This document shows positions 58,544 to 64,000 of a DNA stretch of 64,000 bases, piece after piece. The translations under genes and the position numbers were made by a program. Numbering within the stretch: the stretch's first letter is position 1; the number at the start of each line of letters is the position of its first letter. Source of the DNA: Petrachloros mirabilis ULC683 (GTDB lineage: Bacteria > Cyanobacteriota > Cyanobacteriia > Thermosynechococcales > Thermosynechococcaceae); contig NZ_WVIC01000022.1 of the NCBI RefSeq assembly GCF_009939295.1, positions 1 to 64,000 on the forward strand. Direction: 5' to 3'. A model generated the notes under the pieces. The model was not told the DNA's origin. It was given only the letters and a program-made list of their open reading frames with translations, and did not search any database.

Positions 58544-58756
58544 AGAGCCATCTTACGCTGGGTGTCGAAGGTGGGGGTAAAAATTGTGCAGCCCCACCCT
58601 TTTTCTCGCACCCCCCCAGGTATGATCAGAGGGCTAAATTCCCGTCTGAACCACCGGGAACCTAACCAGGGAAGTGACCCAAATAGGAAGAGCTAGCAAG
58701 ACACTAAGATAGTTTGGTCAGAAGACAAACCGAATTTGATTCAGGATGATGAGGAC

Positions 58757-59437
58757 ATGAGCAGCAAAGAGAGTGTGGCTGAACCTGCCCAGGCAAGTCT
58801 GATTTCTCCCCTGAACCTAGAGCCACCTGCCCCGATGGATAGGGCATTACCCCTCAAGTTAGGGGTGTTGGCCTCAGGCAGTGGCACAAACTTTGAGGCC
58901 ATCGCTCGGGCCATTGCCCAACACCGCTTACATGCCCAGATTCAAGGGTTAATTTACAATAACCCTGGAGCCAAAGCAGCCCAACGCGCCCAAGACTGGA
59001 ATATCCCCACTCGGCTTATTAACCATCGACACTATGCCAACCGGGAAACCTTTGATCAAGTGGTGGTGGAGACCCTTCGAGATCTTGAAGTGGAATGGGT
59101 GGTGATGGCAGGTTGGATGCGCCGTGCCACCCCAGTCTTAGTCGATGCCTTTGCAGGGCGGATGCTGAATATTCATCCCAGCCTACTGCCCAGCTTTCCT
59201 GGCATCCGGGCGGTCGAGCAAGCCCTGGCCTATGGGGTTAAAATTACGGGCTGCACGGTTCACTGGGTGAGTCTGGATGTGGACAGTGGCCCTATTTTGA
59301 TTCAGGCGGCTGTGCCCATTTATCCGGATGACACGGCTGATAGTCTGCACCAACGGATCCAGGTGCAGGAACATCGAATTATTGTTAAGGCGCTTACTCT
59401 TGTGGCTCAGCACCATAACGCGGTACCCTGCCGCTAG
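58757..59437 (+). CDS. purN: Phosphoribosylglycinamide formyltransferase
   Basis: 226 residues from the Met at 58757; the frame also opens at a TTG (58736). N-terminal ~30 residues are a non-conserved extension. GAR-binding ASGSGTNFEAI, formyl-folate site NIHPSLLPSFPG with catalytic His, and TVHWVSLDVDSGP with the catalytic Asp. Third step of purine synthesis. Its leader may be structured (see findings). Confidence 0.95.
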   Translation: MSSKESVAEPAQASLISPLNLEPPAPMDRALPLKLGVLASGSGTNFEAIARAIAQHRLHAQIQGLIYNNPGAKAAQRAQDWNIPTRLINHRHYANRETFDQVVVETLRDLEVEWVVMAGWMRRATPVLVDAFAGRMLNIHPSLLPSFPGIRAVEQALAYGVKITGCTVHWVSLDVDSGPILIQAAVPIYPDDTADSLHQRIQVQEHRIIVKALTLVAQHHNAVPCR

Positions 59438-59535
59438 ATGAGCCGATTCAAACTGTAATGCTCACCCGTAGCCATGCCAAGCTCACAGAGCACAAGCTTG
59501 AGCGGTGCAGGGCTGGCTAAAACCCTGCGATCGCT

Positions 59536-59655
59536 TTACTTGTTGACAAAAGCCTGAAGTTGCTGCAAAGCGGAGGGCAAAATATTCTTCGCCGCCCATC
59601 CCGCTGCAAGCAACACTGGCAACAGGACGATTAGGAGCCGAAAATCAAAGTCCAT
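59536..59655 (-). CDS. psbY: Photosystem II protein Y (PsbY)
   Basis: A 39-residue protein (start 59655, stop 59536; GAGGT nine bases upstream). Single membrane helix RLLIVLLPVLLAAGWAAKNI matches PsbY, a peripheral PSII subunit near cytochrome b559. Convergent with purN and divergent from the next gene. Too short for usual ORF cutoffs. Confidence 0.85.
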   Translation of the reverse strand: MDFDFRLLIVLLPVLLAAGWAAKNILPSALQQLQAFVNK

Positions 59656-59735
59656 CGCGTTTAGACCTCAGTTAAACCTTCTTCAAAGTCTTCTCATAAT
59701 ATTTTCCTACAAACTGGGGCGTTTGGGGAAGCGTC

Positions 59736-60662
59736 ATGATTTGTAACACTATTTACGGGCATGGAGTCCCAGTCAGTATGGAATTTGCGGCAAGGCTTAT
59801 GGCTCAAAATCGGTTGATTGCTCGGGCTCGGTTAGGAGAAGGCCCGCTGTGGGATGGGGTTCAACAGGTGCTCTACTGGGTTGACATCTACAACCATCGA
59901 GTTCACATCTTTGATCCCGACACTGGGCAGGATTGCCACTGGGATGTGGGGGATGTGGTGAGTGCGCTGGCGCTCATGGCAGATGACCGGCTCTTGATGG
60001 CCATGGGCAACCGTTTGGCCACCCTGAATCTGACCAGTGGAGTAGTTGAAACCCTAAGAGGAGTTGATTTTCCCCAGGCCAGTACCCGCTTTAATGATGG
60101 CAAATGCGATCCCCAGGGGCGGTTCTGGATTGGCTCCCTGGCAGAGGAACCTGGACAGGCTGCCCTTTATCGCTACGATCCAGATGGAGCCTTGCAGGTG
60201 ATGGAAACGGGTCTGACGATCTCGAACGGTCTGGGTTGGAGTCCAGATGGTGACATCTTTTATCTGACGGATTCCTCGGCTCGTACTATCTATGCCTACC
60301 GGTTTGAGGGCGAAACGGGGCAGATTAGCGATCGCACCCCCCTGATTCAGTTCACTGATGAGCAAATCGAGCCAGATGGACTCACCATTGACCAGGACGG
60401 CAACCTCTGGGTAGCGCTCTGGGACGGCTGGTGTCTCGCCTGTATCAGCCCCAGGGGTGAAGAGCTGGGGCGAGTGCAGGTGCCGGTACCGCGTCCGACC
60501 TGTCCAACCTTTGGAGGCCCTAACCTCCGAGATCTCTATGTCACATCTGCCTCTGTGGGCCTGAGCCAGAAAGCCATTCAGCAGGCGTTTGAGGCTGGCG
60601 ATCTGTTTGGGATTACCCTACCTGTTAGGGGGATACCGACGACTCCCTTTGGGTCTCCTTAG
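59736..60662 (+). CDS. SMP-30/gluconolactonase family protein
   Basis: 308 residues; an inner Met at 59778 is an alternative start. Six-bladed beta propeller with LGEGPLWDGVQQVLYWVDI, FNDGKCDPQGRFWIG and the metal residues in SNGLGWSPDG and EPDGLTID. Such enzymes hydrolyse sugar lactones. Overlaps the photolyase end by four bases. Confidence 0.87.
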   Translation: MICNTIYGHGVPVSMEFAARLMAQNRLIARARLGEGPLWDGVQQVLYWVDIYNHRVHIFDPDTGQDCHWDVGDVVSALALMADDRLLMAMGNRLATLNLTSGVVETLRGVDFPQASTRFNDGKCDPQGRFWIGSLAEEPGQAALYRYDPDGALQVMETGLTISNGLGWSPDGDIFYLTDSSARTIYAYRFEGETGQISDRTPLIQFTDEQIEPDGLTIDQDGNLWVALWDGWCLACISPRGEELGRVQVPVPRPTCPTFGGPNLRDLYVTSASVGLSQKAIQQAFEAGDLFGITLPVRGIPTTPFGSP

Positions 60663-62098
60663 GAGGCAGTCTTTGCTTTTTGCTGCTGATAAAGCTGCTT
60701 AAACCGCTGCTGCTGCTGCTTGTGATCCACGATGGGGTCTGGGTAGCCGCAGTGCTCTCGATCTCCAGGGGAAATATTGCCCGTCACCAGAGCCTCTGTC
60801 TCCACCCCCCTCAGCTCAGGTAGCCATTGGCGAATGTAGTCGGCTTCAGGATCGTACTTTTGGGCTTGACTGGCGGGGTTGAAAATCCGCAGGGGTTTAG
60901 GATCCATGCCGCTAGAAGCACTCCATTGCCAGCCCCCATTGTTGGCTGCTAGATCTCCATCAATCAGGGTTTGCATAAAATAGCGTTCGCCTCGCTGCCA
61001 GTCAATGATTAAATCCTTGGTTAAAAAACTGGCCACAATCATGCGAGCGCGGTTGTGCATCCAGCCTGTTTGATTCATCTGGCGCATGGCGGCGTCTACA
61101 ATTGGGTAGCCTGTTTGCCCTGCACACCAAGCCTGAAACTGCTGATCTGTGCCTTCCCAGGGGAAGTCTTGCCACAGCTTGCGGTAGGGACCGGTGGCCA
61201 GTTCTGGAAAGGCAAAGAGGGCATGTTGGTAAAATTCTCGCCAGGCTAGTTCCTTTTGCCAGGTTTCGACGCTGGCACGGGCTTCGTCACTACGGCAAGC
61301 TGCGAGGGCGCTCAGAGTGGCCTGCCAGAGGGTGCGAATCCCAATCACCCCAAATTTCAGGGCAGCACTGAGGCCAGAGGTACCCGGTTTACCTAGGAAA
61401 TTACGCTGGTCTTGATAGGTAAAGATGGGGCCAGCCACAAATTCCTCTAAGCACTCCTGGGCGGCGGTTGTTCCCGGAGGTATCGCCAGGGGGTTTTGCC
61501 AATCAAACCCCAGGTCTTGAGGGCTGGGGAGTGAAATCACGCCCGCTTTCAGGGCTGCTTGTTGTTCATTATCCGTAAGCCCAATTGCATCCATGAGCCC
61601 AGGAAGTGGGGCGGGCTTGGCTTTTTGGCTCCAGTTGCGCCAGAAGGGAGTATAGACACTGTAGGGGTCACCCTTACCCGTGTGGATCTCGGCTGGGGCG
61701 TGGAGGAGTTGATCCCAGGTGGCACAAACTTCGATGTTTTGACTGCGGAGGGTGGCGGCCACGTCACGATCTCGGGTGCGGCTGTAAGGCTCTACATCTT
61801 TGTGCCAATAAACGGCCTGGGCGTTGAGCGCCATTACCAGTCTCGGTAGCCCTTGGCGCGGATTGTCTTTGAGGATTAGCAGTTGGCTGCCTGCTTGAGC
61901 ATAGGCGTCTTGGAGTTTCTGCAAGCACCCGATCAGATAGGTAACCCGGGCAGGGGCAACCTCGGCAGGCTGAAGCAGTTGGGGATCAAGACAAAATATG
62001 CCAATCACTTTGGGGCTGCGATCGCGGGCAGCCCTGATCCCCACACTATCGCTCAGGCGCAAATCCCGCCGATGCCAAAACAGCACTAAATCGCTCAT
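60659..62098 (-). CDS. phrA: Deoxyribodipyrimidine photolyase (CPD class I)
   Basis: 479 residues from the Met at 62098 (MSDLVLFWHRRDLRLSD). FAD-binding domain with the WREFYQH segment, GYPIVDAAMRQMNQTGWMHNR, and the Trp-rich stretch WQWSASSGMDPKPLRIFNP. Repairs UV pyrimidine dimers using light; cyanobacterial members use 8-HDF as antenna. Divergent from yqeK by 66 bp. Confidence 0.92.
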   Translation of the reverse strand: MSDLVLFWHRRDLRLSDSVGIRAARDRSPKVIGIFCLDPQLLQPAEVAPARVTYLIGCLQKLQDAYAQAGSQLLILKDNPRQGLPRLVMALNAQAVYWHKDVEPYSRTRDRDVAATLRSQNIEVCATWDQLLHAPAEIHTGKGDPYSVYTPFWRNWSQKAKPAPLPGLMDAIGLTDNEQQAALKAGVISLPSPQDLGFDWQNPLAIPPGTTAAQECLEEFVAGPIFTYQDQRNFLGKPGTSGLSAALKFGVIGIRTLWQATLSALAACRSDEARASVETWQKELAWREFYQHALFAFPELATGPYRKLWQDFPWEGTDQQFQAWCAGQTGYPIVDAAMRQMNQTGWMHNRARMIVASFLTKDLIIDWQRGERYFMQTLIDGDLAANNGGWQWSASSGMDPKPLRIFNPASQAQKYDPEADYIRQWLPELRGVETEALVTGNISPGDREHCGYPDPIVDHKQQQQRFKQLYQQQKAKTAS

Positions 62099-62164
62099 GC
62101 CAAGTTTGCTAAGTTTGAGTAAATGATGAACGACCCACCCCCATTGCACTTTCTATCCTAAGGT

Positions 62165-62782
62165 ATGTCTTCTTCTTCCCCTGTGGTGCCAACCACGTCT
62201 CTTGTTGATCGAGAGGCTGTGCTGAGGTGGCTTGAGGCCGAGGTGCCCGGCCATCGCCTCAAGCATATTCTCCGCGTTGAGCAGATGTCGATGGCGTTAG
62301 CCCAAGCTTATGATCTGGATGTTGCCAAAGCGGCTCAAGCTGGACTGATGCACGATCTGGCCAAGTACTATCGACCCCAGCGGTTGTTGGCCTTGGCACG
62401 GGAGGCTGGCCTAGCCATCGACCCCGTGGATGAGGCCGATCCTCGCCTGCTCCATGCCGCCGTGAGTGCAGTGGTGGCGCAGCAAGAATTTGGCGTGCAA
62501 GATGCTGAAATTTTAGCGGCCATCGCCCACCACACCCTGGGGGAGCCGGGGATGAGCCCCCTCAGTTGCGTGGTATTTCTAGCCGATAGCCTGGAGCCGG
62601 GTCGGGGAGATACCCCTGAGCTCAAAGAACTGCGTAAGGTGGCGCACCACAATCTCCAACGGGCTGTGTGGATGACCTGCGATCGCACCCTTGCCCACCT
62701 GATTGCCCAAAAACTTCTGATCCACCCCCGGATGATCTTGACTCGAAACTGGGCTATGCAACAGGCTCAAACAAAAGCCTAG
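62165..62782 (+). CDS. yqeK: YqeK-type HD-domain Ap4A hydrolase
   Basis: 205 residues. HD motif set: HRLKHILRVEQM, LMHDLAKYY, LHAAVSAVV, AIAHHTLGEPGMSP, VVFLADSLEPGR. Hydrolyses diadenosine tetraphosphate in relatives. Paired with rsfS downstream, a common bacterial arrangement. Confidence 0.9.
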   Translation: MSSSSPVVPTTSLVDREAVLRWLEAEVPGHRLKHILRVEQMSMALAQAYDLDVAKAAQAGLMHDLAKYYRPQRLLALAREAGLAIDPVDEADPRLLHAAVSAVVAQQEFGVQDAEILAAIAHHTLGEPGMSPLSCVVFLADSLEPGRGDTPELKELRKVAHHNLQRAVWMTCDRTLAHLIAQKLLIHPRMILTRNWAMQQAQTKA

Positions 62783-62901
62783 GGAGGTCTGAGCTGCTGC
62801 CACGGTTCCTGCGGTTGCAACAGTTCGTAATGATTGGATTCAATCTGGGAATGCCTTGAACTATCCTGGAAGAATACCTATTTTTGTTTTTGTGATTCAT
62901 C

Positions 62902-63315
62902 TTGCCTTTGAAGACCCAAGCAGACCCAAAGCCTTTGTCAGAACTGTTGAGCCACACCCTCGCCCTTACTCTTGCCCAGGCTGCCGATGACCGTAAAGGA
63001 AAAGACATTCTGCTGCTCAAAGTGACAGAAGTCTCCTACCTGGCAGATTATTTTGTGATTGTGACTGGTCTTTCGCGCACTCAGGTGCGAGCCATTGCCA
63101 CAGCCATGACGGCCTCCGCTGCCGACCAGTGTGAGCGTCATCCCCTCCGTAAAGATGGGGTGTCGGAGTCGAGCTGGATTGTGTTGGACTATGGGGATGT
63201 GATTGCCCACATTCTGATGCCAGAGCAGCGGGAATATTATGACTTGGAATCCTTTTGGGGACATGCCGAGCGGCTCAATCTGCCCTCTTCTTCGGCTCAA
63301 CATCCAGCAACCTGA
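62902..63315 (+). CDS. rsfS: Ribosome silencing factor RsfS (Iojap)
   Basis: 137 residues starting at TTG (62902). Core: VTEVSYLADYFVIVTGLSRTQVRAIA, WIVLDYGDVIAHIL, YYDLESFWG. It binds L14 and blocks subunit joining in slow growth. 119 bp after yqeK. The start is chosen by family length. Confidence 0.9.
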   Translation: MPLKTQADPKPLSELLSHTLALTLAQAADDRKGKDILLLKVTEVSYLADYFVIVTGLSRTQVRAIATAMTASAADQCERHPLRKDGVSESSWIVLDYGDVIAHILMPEQREYYDLESFWGHAERLNLPSSSAQHPAT

Positions 63316-63484
63316 GTGCGTCAGCTTTGGCACCTCAGCCAAAATTGGATCGGGTCAGATCAGGCAGCCCTTTTTCTGGCCAAACTGTGTTCTGACCAAA
63401 TCGTGTCTCTAGAGCAAGACTTGCGCCAGTGGTCATGGTATAGAGGTAAAGAGATGTGGTGCTAACGCTTAAAGGCAACGGGCA

Positions 63485-63874
63485 ATGAGCTTTGAATACC
63501 CAGAAGATTTAAGATACCTGGACTCCCACGAGTATGTGCGCTTAGAAGGTGAAATTGCCACCCTTGGCATTAGTGCCTTTGCCCTCGATCAATTGGGAGA
63601 TATTGTGTTTGTAGATCTGCCCAGTGAAGGCGATGTGGTGACCCAAGGAGAAGTATTTGGCAATATTGAGTCCGTGAAAGCTGTAGAAGATCTCTATTCA
63701 CCGGTTACGGGAACAGTCGTGGAAGTGAACACTCCGCTAGCCGACAACCCAGAACAATTGGTGGAAGACCCCTACGGCGAAGGCTGGCTGCTCAAAGTCC
63801 GAGTGGCTGAGTCCCTGAGTCTCGATGATACGCTGTCGGCCACAGAGTACCAACTGCAAGTCGATGGCGAATAA
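63485..63874 (+). CDS. gcvH: Glycine cleavage system H protein
   Basis: 129 residues. The lipoylated Lys65 is in [16 protein letters not shown]. Carries the aminomethyl group between P, T and L proteins in photorespiratory glycine breakdown. The next gene is often gcvP, which would lie beyond the edge. Confidence 0.95.
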   Translation: MSFEYPEDLRYLDSHEYVRLEGEIATLGISAFALDQLGDIVFVDLPSEGDVVTQGEVFGNIESVKAVEDLYSPVTGTVVEVNTPLADNPEQLVEDPYGEGWLLKVRVAESLSLDDTLSATEYQLQVDGE

Positions 63875-64000
63875 CGTCTGCCCATGTTGACCCTACGGAG
63901 ATAAGCTAAGGCTTCCTGCCAGAGCTTCATGACTAAATTAAGCGTGTCTGCTGTCACTGTCACCCAGCGGGTGTCTACCGGATCTTCTAGATCTGGCCGA
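63875..64000. other. Right edge, reading not settled
   Basis: A plus-strand frame starting at ATG 63930 (MTKLSVSAVTVTQR) and a minus-strand frame entering from the edge (DLEDPVDTRWVTVTADTLNL) are both open. The first would be the start of a gene such as gcvP; the second would overlap gcvH. Too short to decide. Confidence 0.3.

Overview
The window comes from a cyanobacterium. It carries phycocyanin and its rod linkers (cpcB, cpcA, two cpcC, cpcD), a membrane-anchored rod linker (cpcL) beside the bilin reductase gene pcyA, petB/petD, ndhC and ndhJ, psbY, the photosynthetic gap2, the C-terminal half of a split-intein dnaE, and many copies of the HIP1 octamer GCGATCGC. Genus cannot be settled from this stretch. 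Gene order is the scattered, mostly monocistronic layout usual in this phylum.

Layout. 1-10 kb: the end of a coiled-coil gene with 54-bp tandem repeats; a cobalamin riboswitch driving cbtB and a 376-residue membrane protein; a lone modC; ligA; a small thylakoid-type membrane protein; a DUF255 protein; fbaA. 10-18 kb: cobO, a MacB-type permease, then an AT-rich island with a candidate RiPP system (a precursor with two 15-residue repeats plus a radical SAM maturase) followed by decayed genes; a sugar epimerase; ribosomal protein S1. 19-33 kb: dnaE-C, a gamma carbonic anhydrase, a glycosyltransferase, pcyA-cpcL, an ndhC-ndhJ locus in which a tnpB element stands where ndhK is expected, a PIN toxin-antitoxin pair, an aminotransferase, gap2 and a tRNA. 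33-48 kb: pyrE, a PatA-like regulator, cca with tRNA-Leu, the cpc operon, and upstream of it a regulator whose three receiver domains all lack the phospho-acceptor Asp. 48-64 kb: aroA, gpmI, secG, a YoeB-type toxin-antitoxin pair, petBD, trpC, purN, psbY, a photolyase, yqeK-rsfS and gcvH.

Genes that work together. fbaA, gap2 and gpmI serve the Calvin cycle and glycolysis. PcyA makes the bilin carried by CpcA and CpcB, whose rods are joined by CpcC and CpcD or tied to the membrane by CpcL. petBD and ndhCJ belong to electron transport. cbtB and cobO both concern cobalt and cobalamin.

The most unusual items are the RiPP candidate (13.5-15.3 kb), a 108-bp inverted-repeat element present four times at exactly the same length (twice inside operons with high upstream expression), the triple pseudo-receiver regulator next to cpc, and the missing ndhK. 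Several intergenic spaces carry families of G/C-run hairpin repeats. Function calls rest on remembered family features and visible motifs; no database search was possible.
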